Assembly: GCA_965208775.1 (NCBI GenBank)
Contig: OZ242360.1
Span: forward strand, 1,674,001 to 1,738,000
Length of the DNA stretch: 64,000 bases
Source of the DNA: JAPOVO01 sp026708165
GTDB taxonomy: Bacteria; Chloroflexota; UBA11872; VXNJ01
Direction of reading: 5' to 3'
Shown: positions 1 through 9,091 of the stretch, piece after piece
Position numbering within the stretch: position 1 is the stretch's first letter
Layout of the letters: each line of letters begins with the position of its first letter
The notes under the pieces: generated by a model
Seen by the model: the letters and a program-made list of their open reading frames with translations, nothing else
Told to the model about the DNA's origin: nothing
Database searches by the model: none
Program-made: the position numbers and the translations under genes

Positions 1-1
1 G

Positions 2-994
2 GTCGTCATTCGCGGCGACGAAATCATCGTCGATTACACGGGTTCCGATCCGCAGGCCCAGGGCGCGATAAACCAGTCGTTCGGCACCACCGCGTCGGCG
101 ACGTACGCGACGATCTTCCACATGATCGACGAGGGCATCGCCAAGAATGGCGGCGCTTACCGGCCCATAAGCATCGTCGCTCCGCCGGGAACGGTGGTAA
201 ACGTGAACTATCCCGGGTCGTGCGTGGGCGGCAACTCGGACACCTATCCGAACACGATGGACGTGCTGTTCGCGGCGTTCGCGCAGTTCAGCGACAGGAG
301 CACCGCGGCGGACGGGGGGACGAGCGGGCTGCTCGGGTTTTACGGAAACTCGGCCGACAGCGGGCATCCGTTCGTGCTCTTGCATATCGAGGGGATGGGC
401 TGGGGCGCGCGCGCCGATTCCGACGGCAACGACGCCATCGTGACCAAGAACGGCAACTGCCTCAACTCGCCGTGCGAGGTCTTCGAGGTCCGCTATCCGG
501 TGCGCATAGAGTCGTATCGAATCGCCGAGCGCAGTCCGGGTGTGGGCAGGCATCGCGGCGGCTACGGCGTCGAGCGGATATGGCGATGCCTTGCGCCGAT
601 CACCGTGAGCGCCCATCTCAACCGCCTCATGGTGCAGCCGTGGGGAATCAAGGGCGGCAGGCCCGCCAACAACACGGCCTTGCTGTTCCAGCGGGCGTCG
701 GAGACTGAGTGGAAGACCGCCCACGAGCTGTTCGGCACGCTTTCCAGCGGCAAGTTCTCGAACATCCAGCTTATGCCGGGCGACCAGATACTGCTGCGGA
801 CGCCGGGCGGGGGCGGCTACGGCGACCCTCTCGACCGCGATCCCGGCAATGTGCGGAGGGACGTGCTCGACGGGCTGATCGACTCGGCGGGCGCGGCGGA
901 CGTGTACGGAGTGGTCATGGACGCGGACCGGGAGTCGGTCGACGCCGAGGCGACCGCCCGTCTTAGGGAGGCGATGGCCGATGCCGCTTCGTGA
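2..994 (+). CDS. hyuB: Hydantoinase B/oxoprolinase family protein, 3-prime part
   Basis: The reading frame is open from the window edge, so the start is missing; about 330 residues are present. The visible part begins with the family motif DYTGSDPQAQGAINQSFG and contains the GGxGYGDP signature near the end (GGGGYGDPLDRDP). HyuB subunits pair with HyuA in ATP-dependent hydrolysis of hydantoins or 5-oxoproline; the true substrate cannot be told from this fragment. HyuA is presumably upstream, outside the window. The stop overlaps the start of the next small gene (ATG at 981), so the two are probably translationally coupled. Confidence 0.9.
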   Translation, partial: VVIRGDEIIVDYTGSDPQAQGAINQSFGTTASATYATIFHMIDEGIAKNGGAYRPISIVAPPGTVVNVNYPGSCVGGNSDTYPNTMDVLFAAFAQFSDRSTAADGGTSGLLGFYGNSADSGHPFVLLHIEGMGWGARADSDGNDAIVTKNGNCLNSPCEVFEVRYPVRIESYRIAERSPGVGRHRGGYGVERIWRCLAPITVSAHLNRLMVQPWGIKGGRPANNTALLFQRASETEWKTAHELFGTLSSGKFSNIQLMPGDQILLRTPGGGGYGDPLDRDPGNVRRDVLDGLIDSAGAADVYGVVMDADRESVDAEATARLREAMADAAS

Positions 995-1157
995 GGTAGA
1001 CAAGATGCCGCGCTGTGCTTCGTGCGGGATCCTGGTGCCGTGCCAGGAGATAGCGAAAACGCACGCCAGCGTGAAGGTCATCGTTTGCAGCGAGAAGTGC
1101 TTCCGTATTTACAGAACCTACTGGTATCCCAAATATGGCCAAAAGCGGGCAAGCTGA
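981..1157 (+). CDS. 58-residue TRASH-type zinc-binding protein
   Basis: A short frame of 58 residues starts with ATG inside the last codons of hyuB. It carries C12-x2-C15, then C15-x20-C36-x3-C40 followed by FRIYRTYWYP. The C-x(19-22)-C-x3-C spacing with an aromatic residue after the last Cys is that of the TRASH metal-binding domain. The overlap with hyuB argues that it is co-translated and may be an accessory or metal-delivery subunit of the hydantoinase complex; that role is inference. There is no signal peptide or membrane segment. Confidence 0.7.
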   Translation: MPLREVDKMPRCASCGILVPCQEIAKTHASVKVIVCSEKCFRIYRTYWYPKYGQKRAS

Positions 1158-1531
1158 GCCGCAGTCGGAACCTCACGGGCAGTCGGTTGTTTCGTACGGT
1201 CGAGGGTTCCACGAGTCTCAGGCCAGTTCAGGCAGAGTTTGCGGGGCGTTCATGATTGCGGCGTCGGATTTAACCTCGGCGTGTAGTTTGATCTTGTAGG
1301 ACACTGCGAGCTGCGGCGACAGGGACGCTCGGTGCGTGCAAGCGAACGGTCGCCCCAGAGGGTTGAAGACACACGGTTTGCTCCATACGCTACCGCGTCA
1401 CCGCACGCTCCGGTTAAATTGAACTAGGGAAACTCCACAGACGGGGAACGTAGAAAAGGCGCCGCAACGCTGGTGATTGGACCTTCTCAGAACGGCGATA
1501 GAGACCTGCCGCCGCTACCACGACGCCGGGC
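1158..1531. other. Intergenic stretch, no gene seen
   Basis: About 370 bases between the hydantoinase operon and the response regulator. No convincing coding sequence, RNA or terminator was found. It should contain the promoter of the regulator, but I see no clear -35/-10 pair. Confidence 0.5.
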
Positions 1532-2272
1532 GTGACCGGGACCGGCGGGCGAGGGTCGGAGGCCGGCGGCAAGGTGCTGGTGGTCGAAGACGAGTTCAGC
1601 CTGGCGTCGACGATCTCTTACAACCTCAAGCGCGAGGGCTTCGACGCGCAGACCTGCGCGCGGGGCGACGAAGCGGTCAAGGCGGCGGCGGACTACGTTC
1701 CCGACCTGATAATCCTGGACATCATGCTGCCGGGCATGGACGGATTCGAGGTCTGCCGCAAGATTCGCCGCAGCTCGTCGGTGCCGATTCTCATGCTGAC
1801 GGCCCGCGACGAGGAGATCGACCGCGTGGTCGGACTCGAAATCGGCGCGGACGACTATCTGACGAAACCGTTTTCGATGCGCGAGCTGATAGCCCGCACC
1901 AGGGCGATGCTGCGCCGCCGGACCTTGCTGCGGGAAGAGCTGGTGACCGCCGAAGCCCAGGAAGCCCGCGACGAATGGCTGGAATCGGGCGATCTGAGGG
2001 TCAACACCGCCACGAGGGACGTATTCCTGGCGGACAAACCTGTTCGGCTCCGCCCCAAGGAGTTCGATCTTCTGACGTTTCTGCTGAAGCACAAGCGGCA
2101 GGTCTTCTCGGCGGAGCGGCTGCTCGATCTGGTGTGGGGCTACGAGGCGGCGGTCGACACAGGTACGGTGAGCGTTCACGTCAGCAACCTGCGGCGCAAG
2201 ATCGAGCGCGACGCCAGCCGGCCGCAGCGGCTGGAGACCGTGCGCGGGGTCGGTTATCGGTTCGTTCGCTGA
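1532..2272 (+). CDS. OmpR/PhoB-family response regulator
   Basis: 246 residues from a GTG start. The receiver domain (about 14-130) has the acidic pair ED at 19-20, phosphoacceptor D63 in ILDIMLPGMDG, a conserved Thr in LMLTARDEE and Lys in YLTKPF. A C-terminal winged-helix domain (about 148-246) ends with the typical VRGVGYRF. It is a DNA-binding transcription factor switched by phosphorylation. It lies about 1.3 kb upstream of pstSCAB, so a PhoB/PhoP/RegX3-like phosphate role is plausible. No histidine kinase and no phoU are seen nearby, so it is an orphan within this window. The first 13 residues are weakly supported and a start closer to KVLVVEDE is possible. Confidence 0.9.
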   Translation: MTGTGGRGSEAGGKVLVVEDEFSLASTISYNLKREGFDAQTCARGDEAVKAAADYVPDLIILDIMLPGMDGFEVCRKIRRSSSVPILMLTARDEEIDRVVGLEIGADDYLTKPFSMRELIARTRAMLRRRTLLREELVTAEAQEARDEWLESGDLRVNTATRDVFLADKPVRLRPKEFDLLTFLLKHKRQVFSAERLLDLVWGYEAAVDTGTVSVHVSNLRRKIERDASRPQRLETVRGVGYRFVR

Positions 2273-2429
2273 ACAGGGGCGCTGAGACTCGGAGACCTGC
2301 CGCTGCGACGACCGGGATTACCGCTTGCGCCGGCGTCGTTCCGGCGGATCGGACCTCCACATGCCCTTGTCCCATCACCTCCAGAAGCGTGGCAGCCACC
2401 TGGCTGCGGCCCGCGCTGTCCGCGCTCAC
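2273..2429 (-). pseudogene. Remnant of arsenate reductase (LMW-PTP type ArsC)
   Basis: On the minus strand a GTG at 2429 overlaps the aquaporin stop (GTGA). The frame reads SADSAGRSQVAATLLE and then HVEVRSAGTTPAQAVIP, which matches the N-terminal part of low-molecular-weight-phosphatase ArsC (usual VCVHNAGRSQMAAALL ... VRSAGxxPA). The N-terminal strand is missing, the catalytic Cys position is Ser, and the similarity stops after about 50 residues, where the frame runs into the antisense of the response regulator. It therefore looks eroded at both ends. The coupled position behind an AqpS-like channel suggests a former arsenic detoxification pair. This reading rests on motif recognition. Confidence 0.55.
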
Positions 2430-3136
2430 GTTGGTGGCCGGTCTTTGACCGGAGCGGTCCTGGGCAGCAGAAAGGCAACCACGGCGACAGCCGCGATCGC
2501 GCCAATAATCTGGCCGATCAGGAAACCCGGGACCGACGCCGGGTCGATACCAGCGAACGAGCCGGTCACCGTGCGCGCAATCGTGACCGCCGGGTTGGCG
2601 AATGACGTGGAAGCGGTAAAGAAGTAGGCCCCGCCTATATAGGCCCCAACTGCGAACGGGAGCAGCGTGGTCCGCCCTGACCTGACCGCGGCGAAGATGA
2701 TGAGGACCAGTCCGAACGTCGCTACCGCCTCCGAGAGAACGAGCGTCCAGCCGCCGCGGTCGAGCGTGGATATCTCGACGGCCTGCTGGCCGAACAAAAC
2801 GTTGGCGAGGATGCATCCGGCGAAGGCTCCGGCGCACTGGGCGATCACGTAACCAACGGCGAGCCTTCCGCTGGAGCGTTCGAGCAGCCAGTTGGCCAGT
2901 GTCACGGCGGGGTTGATCTGCGCCCCCGAAACGGTGAATAGGGCAATGATTATGGCGATGAGCGCCGCGGCGGTGGCGAGGGAGTTTTGCAGGAGGCGAA
3001 GTCCGGCATCGTCCGGACTCAGCTCAGCCGCGGCCCACGCCGACCCTACGACGGCGAGCAGCAGCAAGGCCGTCCCGATGAACTCCGCCGCCAGCTTGCG
3101 CGCGGGGTCGACGATCAAAACCGCGCGAATGCTCAC
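2426..3136 (-). CDS. MIP-family channel (aquaporin/AqpS-like)
   Basis: 236 residues, GTG start, six hydrophobic helices and two NPA half-helices: NPAV at 75-78 (GAQINPAVTL) and NPAV at 181-184 (SFANPAVTIA). The residue after the second NPA, normally the selectivity-filter Arg, is Val, a change I recall from arsenic-linked AqpS channels with wider pores. The protein would form a tetrameric inner-membrane pore for small neutral solutes such as arsenite or glycerol. The downstream arsC remnant fits an arsenic origin. It is convergent with the response regulator. Confidence 0.85.
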   Translation of the reverse strand: MSIRAVLIVDPARKLAAEFIGTALLLLAVVGSAWAAAELSPDDAGLRLLQNSLATAAALIAIIIALFTVSGAQINPAVTLANWLLERSSGRLAVGYVIAQCAGAFAGCILANVLFGQQAVEISTLDRGGWTLVLSEAVATFGLVLIIFAAVRSGRTTLLPFAVGAYIGGAYFFTASTSFANPAVTIARTVTGSFAGIDPASVPGFLIGQIIGAIAAVAVVAFLLPRTAPVKDRPPT

Positions 3137-3565
3137 GTAGCCGGCGTCCGGTTTCGACGGTTGGGCACGTTTGCGGCCAGTTGTTCAGATCCCATTAGAC
3201 GGAAGTCTATGCGGCGTTCGCAGTTTAAGGCTGCGGATCTAGGTTGGAGTCTGGATAGCCGGTTAAGGCGTGGAAACGGCCGTAGTATGTCGACGGCCGC
3301 TTTCGCGTTCGAGGCTTGGGTCTTGCGTTCTGTCTATCAGGCAGATGGCAAGCGGGCGCGAACGGCGAAGGCCGGTCGGTCTGGACCGGTGCAACATAGC
3401 GACTCCCCGCGTGATTTCCAATCGACGTTTAGCCGAACGTTTGGCTCCGCTTAAACATCGCCCCGATTCAGTTTATTCAGCGTACGTACATTTGAACCTG
3501 ATAGTGCACGTGACTTGCCTTTTATCGATTAGCGGCAAGCACGAGTTTGATTGTGGGAGGTCCGA
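3137..3565 (+). promoter_or_regulatory. pst promoter region with a direct repeat
   Basis: About 430 bases between two divergent genes. ACGTTT starts at 3425 and again at 3437 (ACGTTTAGCCGA, ACGTTTGGCTCC), a 12-base-spaced direct repeat. PhoB/PhoP operators are direct repeats of about 11 bases, so this is a weak candidate PHO box. GGGAGG at 3555-3560 is the ribosome site for pstS. No gene is recognised in the rest. Confidence 0.35.
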
Positions 3566-4663
3566 TTGAAAGGAATCACCCGGCGGCGCGCCCTGGGGCT
3601 TTTAGGAGCCGGGGCGGCCCTATCCGGCGCTGCCGTACTGGCCGGCTGCGGAGAGACACAGGCCGTGACGGAGACGAAAGCTGGGGAGGCGCCGGTCGGG
3701 GAGATCGTCACCGTAACGGCGGCTTCCGGAGAGATGGAGGGGACGATTCTGGTGGACGGCTCCAGTACCGTCGGCCCGATATCGCAGGCTGTGGCCGAGG
3801 AGTACCAGGGTCTCTTTCCGAAGGTCCGCGTACCAGTCGGGATTTCGGGCAGCGGCGGCGGGTTCAAGAAGTTCTGCAGGCTCGAGACCGACATTTCCGA
3901 CGCGTCGCGATTCATCAAGGAGTCCGAGCAGGATCTCTGCGGCGAGAACAACGTGGGCTACATAGAGCTGCCGGTGGCCATCGACGGCATCGCGGTGGTG
4001 GTCAATCCCCAGAACAGCGTGGTAGGCGATTGCGTCACCATCGAAGAGCTCAACAAGATGTGGGACCCCTCGTCCGAGGAGAACGTCACGAACTGGTCGC
4101 AGGTCAGGGAAGGCTTGCCGGCCGATGACTTTGCGCTCTACGGTCCGGGCGCCGACTCCGGGACGTACGACTATTTCACCAAGGTAGTCAACGGAAAAGA
4201 AGGCGCGAGCCGCGGCGACTATACGCCGAGCGAAGACGACAACGTGCTCGTGCAGGGAGTTTCCGGCGACCTCAACGCGTTGGGATTCTTCGGACTCGCC
4301 TACTATGAGCAGAATGTCGATCTGGTGAAGGCCCTGCAGCTCGACGACGGAACGGGCTGCATTTTCCCCAATATCGATGACGTGCTGACCGGAAAGTACC
4401 CGCTCTCGCGGGCCATATTCATCTACGTCAGCACGCAGGCGGCCGAGCGTCCCGAGGTGCAGGCATTCATAGAGTTCTATTTGAAGAACGCCGCGGGCCT
4501 GGTGGGGCAGATTGGATACGTTCCACTGCCCGACGAGTTGTACGAGATGGGCCTGGAGCGATTCGAGCAGCGCAAAGTCGGCAGTCTGAACGGTGCGGAC
4601 TCAAACTACGAGTTCTCTTCGAGTCCGGCCGCGATAATCGAAGCTTGGAAGAACGGAGCGTAA
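3566..4663 (+). CDS. pstS: Phosphate-binding lipoprotein PstS
   Basis: 365 residues. I chose TTG at 3566 because GGGAGG sits five bases upstream; a longer start at 3551 would overlap that site. The N-terminus has RRR followed by a hydrophobic stretch and lipobox VLAGC (C28), so it is a lipoprotein, with a twin-arginine-like motif. The binding-protein signature follows: DGSSTVGPISQAVAEEY, GISGSGGGFKKFC and ETDISDASR. It captures phosphate outside the cell for PstCAB. First gene of pstSCAB. Confidence 0.93.
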   Translation: MKGITRRRALGLLGAGAALSGAAVLAGCGETQAVTETKAGEAPVGEIVTVTAASGEMEGTILVDGSSTVGPISQAVAEEYQGLFPKVRVPVGISGSGGGFKKFCRLETDISDASRFIKESEQDLCGENNVGYIELPVAIDGIAVVVNPQNSVVGDCVTIEELNKMWDPSSEENVTNWSQVREGLPADDFALYGPGADSGTYDYFTKVVNGKEGASRGDYTPSEDDNVLVQGVSGDLNALGFFGLAYYEQNVDLVKALQLDDGTGCIFPNIDDVLTGKYPLSRAIFIYVSTQAAERPEVQAFIEFYLKNAAGLVGQIGYVPLPDELYEMGLERFEQRKVGSLNGADSNYEFSSSPAAIIEAWKNGA

Positions 4664-4759
4664 CGATCAGAAAGCCCGTTGCCGCCTTAGGCCGCGGCAG
4701 GTGCAGCTCGCCTCGGCTAGGGGAGCGGTTCTTGTGGAGGCGCGAGTCGCTCCAGCAAC

Positions 4760-5719
4760 ATGAGTGAAATGACCCAGGCGCCCCGGCGCGGCGGGGTCGA
4801 GGGCCTCGGCGATCTGACTGCGAGAGGCCCGGCCCGAAAGCGCCGGGCGATCTTCGAGCGCGCAATCCAGGCCGTCCTGTTTGCGTGCGCGGCCATTTCG
4901 ATACTCACCACGTTCGGGATCGTGGCCACGCTGCTTGGCGAGACGATCCAGTTCCTCCGCCAGGTTTCCATAGTCGACTTCCTCACCGGCACGCGCTGGA
5001 CCCCGCTGTTCGCATCCAAGCACTTTGGAGTGCTGCCGCTGGTAAACGGCACGATAGCGGTCGCGTTTGTCGCGATGGTCGTGGCGCTGCCGGTCGGCAT
5101 CCTGACGGCGATCTTCCTCAGCGAATACGCGCCGACCCGGTTCCGCAGCGTCCTCAAACCCATACTGGAAGTGCTGGCGGGAATCCCGACGGTCGTTTAC
5201 GGCTACTTCGCCCTGCTCTTCATAACCCCGATACTCCGGGAGATATTCCCGCAGACGGGGATTTTCAACGTCGCCAGCGCGGGCATCGTGATGGGATTCA
5301 TGATCCTGCCGATGATGGCCTCGATCAGCGAGGACGCCCTGCGCGCGGTGCCGTCCGGACTCCGGGAGGGGGCATACGCGCTGGGCGCGACCAAATACCA
5401 GACCGTGACGCGCGTGGTCGTGCCCGGGGCGCTCTCGGGAATCCTGGCCGCGGTGATCCTCTCGATCTCCCGAGCGATCGGCGAGACGATGATCGTGGCA
5501 ATAGCCGCAGGCCTCCAGCCGAAAATGGGGTTCAACCTGCTGCAGTCGATGGAGACGATGACGGCTTATATCGTGCAGGTGAGCCTGGGCGACACACCGC
5601 AGGACACCATCGAGTTCCAGACCATTTTCGCTGTCGGCACGCTCCTGTTTCTCATGACCTTCGTGATGAACGTGGTTAGCGACTGGCTCGTGCGGCGGTT
5701 CCGGGAGGCGTACGAGTGA
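4760..5719 (+). CDS. pstC: Phosphate ABC transporter permease PstC
   Basis: 319 residues, about six membrane helices, with the permease EAA-type loop SEDALRAVPSGLREGAYALGATKYQ that contacts the ATPase. A cytoplasmic N-terminal tail of about 30 residues precedes the first helix. The 3-prime end overlaps pstA by four bases (GTGA), which indicates translational coupling. With PstA it forms the membrane channel of the high-affinity phosphate importer. Confidence 0.95.
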   Translation: MSEMTQAPRRGGVEGLGDLTARGPARKRRAIFERAIQAVLFACAAISILTTFGIVATLLGETIQFLRQVSIVDFLTGTRWTPLFASKHFGVLPLVNGTIAVAFVAMVVALPVGILTAIFLSEYAPTRFRSVLKPILEVLAGIPTVVYGYFALLFITPILREIFPQTGIFNVASAGIVMGFMILPMMASISEDALRAVPSGLREGAYALGATKYQTVTRVVVPGALSGILAAVILSISRAIGETMIVAIAAGLQPKMGFNLLQSMETMTAYIVQVSLGDTPQDTIEFQTIFAVGTLLFLMTFVMNVVSDWLVRRFREAYE

Positions 5720-6597
5720 TCACCCTCGGAGAGACCGGTACCAGGTTTCACACGATCTACCGGCGCGTAGTCGGCAGAGGATTCGCGACCGCGACGTTGA
5801 TCGCAACGCTCCTGGGCGTGGTGATGCTGGCCGTGCTCATGTTCGATGTGTTTCGAGACGGCGCCCACGAGGTGGATGGCGATTTTCTGACAAGCTACCC
5901 GTCGCGGTTCCCGGAGAAGTCGGGGCTTCGCTCGGCCTTGCTGGGGACGGCCTGGATGCTCGGGCTGACGGCCGCGATGGCCTTTCCGATCGGGGTCGGC
6001 GCGGCCATCTATATGGAGGAATACGCGCCCAACAACTGGCTCACGCGGGTGATCCAGATAAACATCGCGAATCTGGCCGGAGTGCCTTCCGTCGTATACG
6101 GATTGCTGGGGCTTGGCGTGTTCGTCCGGGCGATGGAGCTGGGCCGGTCGGTGCTGGCGGGTTCAATGACGATGTCGCTGCTGATACTGCCGCTGATCAT
6201 CGTCGCGTCGCGGGAGGCGATCAGGGCCGTTCCCGACTCGCTTCGCGAAGCATCGCTGGCGCTTGGCGCGTCGCGCTGGCAGATGGTTTCGCGCACCGTG
6301 CTGCCGAGCGCCATGCCCGGCATTCTTACCGGGACCATACTGGCGCTTTCACGAGCGATAGGCGAGACGGCCCCGCTGATCACCATCGGCGCTCTCACCT
6401 ACATAGCGTTCGACCCGCAAGGGCCGATGGATTTGTTCACGGTCCTGCCGATACAGATTTTCAACTGGGTATCGCTGCCGCAGAAGGAGTTTCACAGTCT
6501 GGCGGCGGGCGGCATCGTCGTGCTGCTGGTCGTGCTGCTGCTCAGCAACTCGGTTGCCATCCTGATACGAAACAGATTTGAGCGGAGGCGGTATTGA
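5716..6597 (+). CDS. pstA: Phosphate ABC transporter permease PstA
   Basis: 293 residues from a GTG that overlaps the pstC stop. About six membrane helices; the coupling loop is SREAIRAVPDSLREASLALGASR, followed by the conserved PSAMPGILTGTILALSRAIGETAPL. Partner of PstC. Its stop overlaps the TTG start of pstB. Confidence 0.95.
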   Translation: MITLGETGTRFHTIYRRVVGRGFATATLIATLLGVVMLAVLMFDVFRDGAHEVDGDFLTSYPSRFPEKSGLRSALLGTAWMLGLTAAMAFPIGVGAAIYMEEYAPNNWLTRVIQINIANLAGVPSVVYGLLGLGVFVRAMELGRSVLAGSMTMSLLILPLIIVASREAIRAVPDSLREASLALGASRWQMVSRTVLPSAMPGILTGTILALSRAIGETAPLITIGALTYIAFDPQGPMDLFTVLPIQIFNWVSLPQKEFHSLAAGGIVVLLVVLLLSNSVAILIRNRFERRRY

Positions 6598-7424
6598 TCG
6601 GTCTGCAAATAGGCAAAACGGTTTTGGGCGCGCCAGAGGTAGAGCAGCCGGAAGCGCCCGAGGAGATCATTCTCTCCACGAGGAATCTGAGTTTCTGGTA
6701 CGGAGCGAAGCGGGCTCTCGACAACATCAGCATGGAGATTCCCGTCCGGCAGGTTACGGCGATCATAGGACCGTCCGGGTGTGGCAAGAGCACCTTTCTA
6801 CGGTGCTTCAATCGCATGAACGAGCTGATCCCAGGCTCTAACCTCGACGGCTCGGTCGAGTATCGCGGCAGGGACATCTACGACGGCCGCGTCGATCCCG
6901 TGAGCATTCGCCGGCAGATAGGCATGGTGTTTCAGAAGCCGAACCCGTTCCCCAAGTCGATCTACGACAACATCGTGTTTGGCGCGAAAGTAAACGGTAT
7001 GTCGGCGGATATGGACGAGCTGGTGGAGACGTCGCTTCGCAAGGCCGCTCTTTGGGACGAGGTCAAGAACGATCTCAAGCAGAGCGGCCTGGCCCTGTCG
7101 GGTGGTCAGCAGCAGCGCCTCTGCATCGCGCGCGCGCTGGCGGTCGAGCCGGAGGTCATCTTGATGGATGAGCCATGCTCGGCGCTCGACCCGATTGCGA
7201 CCACGCGCATCGAGGACCTGATCCGAACGCTGCGGGAGACCTACACCATCGTCATCGTGACCCACAACATGCAGCAGGCGGCGCGAGTATCCGACAAGAC
7301 CGCGTTCTTTACGGTCGGCGAAAGCGGGGGTGGGGAGCTCGTCGAGTTCGACGACACTCAACGGTTGTTCACGACCCCGAGCGATCCGCGGACCGAGGCT
7401 TACATCACCGGACGCTTCGGCTAG
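6594..7424 (+). CDS. pstB: Phosphate ABC transporter ATPase PstB
   Basis: 276 residues from TTG overlapping the pstA stop (TTGA). Walker A GPSGCGKST is at 59-67, the Q-loop lies in MVFQKPNPFP, the signature LSGGQQQR is at 168-175 and Walker B VILMDEP at about 188-194, followed by D-loop SALDP and the switch His in VTHNMQQA. All catalytic motifs are intact. It powers phosphate import. No phoU follows, although phoU commonly ends pst operons; the next gene is convergent. Confidence 0.95.
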   Translation: MIGLQIGKTVLGAPEVEQPEAPEEIILSTRNLSFWYGAKRALDNISMEIPVRQVTAIIGPSGCGKSTFLRCFNRMNELIPGSNLDGSVEYRGRDIYDGRVDPVSIRRQIGMVFQKPNPFPKSIYDNIVFGAKVNGMSADMDELVETSLRKAALWDEVKNDLKQSGLALSGGQQQRLCIARALAVEPEVILMDEPCSALDPIATTRIEDLIRTLRETYTIVIVTHNMQQAARVSDKTAFFTVGESGGGELVEFDDTQRLFTTPSDPRTEAYITGRFG

Positions 7425-7450
7425 AGTTTCGAGCTAGACGGGCGGCTGCG

Positions 7451-8947
7451 CTACATCCATCTGCGGAGCTTCGGCGAGGAGGCGCGTTTCCACGCCGATC
7501 TCCATTCGGACCTCAGAGTCGCCGCCGCGGCGAGCTGAAAACCGGCCAGCTGTCCGGCGGCGAAGGCAACCTGGGGGTCGTGGGCGGCTGACCGGGACTT
7601 GAGCCATTCGGCGGCGCTTAGCGCGTCGCGATGGTCGCCGAGAGTCTCCTGGACTCGTGAGACTGCCTTGGCGAACGCAGCCGCGGGACGGCCTACGGCC
7701 GGCTCGACGGCGTCGGCGGCGTAGCGGGTCTGCTTGGCTTTGAGCCGGATATCGTGCAGGACTTCATCCGGCGGATTCCGGCCGGCCGCCCTGGTCGCGC
7801 GGCGCAGTCTTCGCCACGGCTTCGCGGCGAGCTTTGGCAGCAGCTTGCGAGCGGGACCGTCGGCTTGGGGCAGGGTCTTCGGGTTGCGTGCCGCGTCGTC
7901 GAGAATATCGAGCAGCCGGTTGGTCCGCTCGTCTCGCAGGGCTTCGATCATCCCGTTGCGGGCACGTCCATGCTCGCGCTCAAGGTCCGCGAGGATTGCC
8001 TTCAGGGAGTCCCCGTCAAGCTCCGGTGTCAGAGCGGCGTCTCGCCGGAGCCGCTCCCGCAGGACGTCGGCGTCTCGAATCGGACCCAACCGGGTCGCGA
8101 ATGCGCGAAGCTCGGAGCGAAGATGCCGGCGCCAGCCGGGGTCGAGCAGGGGCTGAAACGTTCGAAGGTTGGACCGCAGTCTGCGTGCCGCCACCCGCAC
8201 CTGATGGACGGCCTCGATATCGTCGTCCAGGTAAAGGCCGGGCATGTTCATAACGAACCGCTGGACGGCCGCGCCGATGGAGGCCTTGATCACCGAGCGG
8301 GCCGTGGCCTTCTTCAGCGTACGTGGGGCTGCCGGGAAGGGACTTCTGTTTGATCCACTGCCTAGGGCGCGGGCGAGTTTCGGAACCTTGACTACGTCCC
8401 CGGCACCGTCGGCCTGCAGCCTTCGTACGGCCGTTTCGAGAATGGAGTCGGGCGCTTCCGGACCCAGCTCGACCTCGATCTCGCCAAACGAGGCGGTCAC
8501 GCTTCCGTTTTGTCGGGCTTCGACCGTGTCGTAGTCCAGCTCGGCCAGGACCGCTCCGCGCGAGTCCGCGAAGCGAAGTCCCTCGCGGAGAGTACGCAGT
8601 CGCGCGACGCGCTTGAACGGTGCACCGCGCGTAAAAGCCCGGATCAGGTCGAGCGCATCCGCCGGAGGTGAGTCTGATTCGCCGGCAATGCGAATCTCGT
8701 CTCGTTCCAGCCCGACGAGCATCCGAGGCGTCGGAATCTTGATCTTCCAGCCTTCACCTGGACGAAATCGCAGCGTGCAACCCCAGCGGACGAGCCGGTT
8801 GTCGTCGGTATCCCAATATTCCGTGACGATCTCGCGACGTGGCAGGGCCGTAACGACGGCGTCGTCGAGAATGGTGTATCCCGGAGAGTACGCGAAGCTG
8901 CCGACCTCCAGCTTGACTTCCCGCTCCCGCATAATCCCCGCTCGCAT
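7451..8947 (-). CDS. CYTH and CHAD domain protein
   Basis: 498 residues. The N-terminal CYTH (triphosphate tunnel) domain, about 1-200, starts with the ExExK motif EREVK (8-12) and has YWDTDDNRLVRWGCTLRFRPG and WKIKIP. A His- and Arg-rich CHAD domain occupies about 215-490, with HQVRVAARRLRSNLRTF and HDIRLKAKQTRYAADAV. CYTH enzymes bind or hydrolyse inorganic triphosphate; CHAD domains bind polyphosphate. The gene ends 26 bases from pstB in convergent orientation, so phosphate uptake and polyphosphate handling are adjacent. A start at the second Met (8932) is possible. Confidence 0.9.
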   Translation of the reverse strand: MRAGIMREREVKLEVGSFAYSPGYTILDDAVVTALPRREIVTEYWDTDDNRLVRWGCTLRFRPGEGWKIKIPTPRMLVGLERDEIRIAGESDSPPADALDLIRAFTRGAPFKRVARLRTLREGLRFADSRGAVLAELDYDTVEARQNGSVTASFGEIEVELGPEAPDSILETAVRRLQADGAGDVVKVPKLARALGSGSNRSPFPAAPRTLKKATARSVIKASIGAAVQRFVMNMPGLYLDDDIEAVHQVRVAARRLRSNLRTFQPLLDPGWRRHLRSELRAFATRLGPIRDADVLRERLRRDAALTPELDGDSLKAILADLEREHGRARNGMIEALRDERTNRLLDILDDAARNPKTLPQADGPARKLLPKLAAKPWRRLRRATRAAGRNPPDEVLHDIRLKAKQTRYAADAVEPAVGRPAAAFAKAVSRVQETLGDHRDALSAAEWLKSRSAAHDPQVAFAAGQLAGFQLAAAATLRSEWRSAWKRASSPKLRRWM

Positions 8948-9091
8948 ACAGATCGTCTTCGAACCGGAAGGGCTGCCGAGGCCGGAGTTTCGCTGAAGAA
9001 GGACCCTGAACTTGCAGGTGGAAAGTCAGCCGGATCGCCTCCGGAGGGACGGCGATTCTACACCATCTATGATGTCGGACATCTGACGAGA

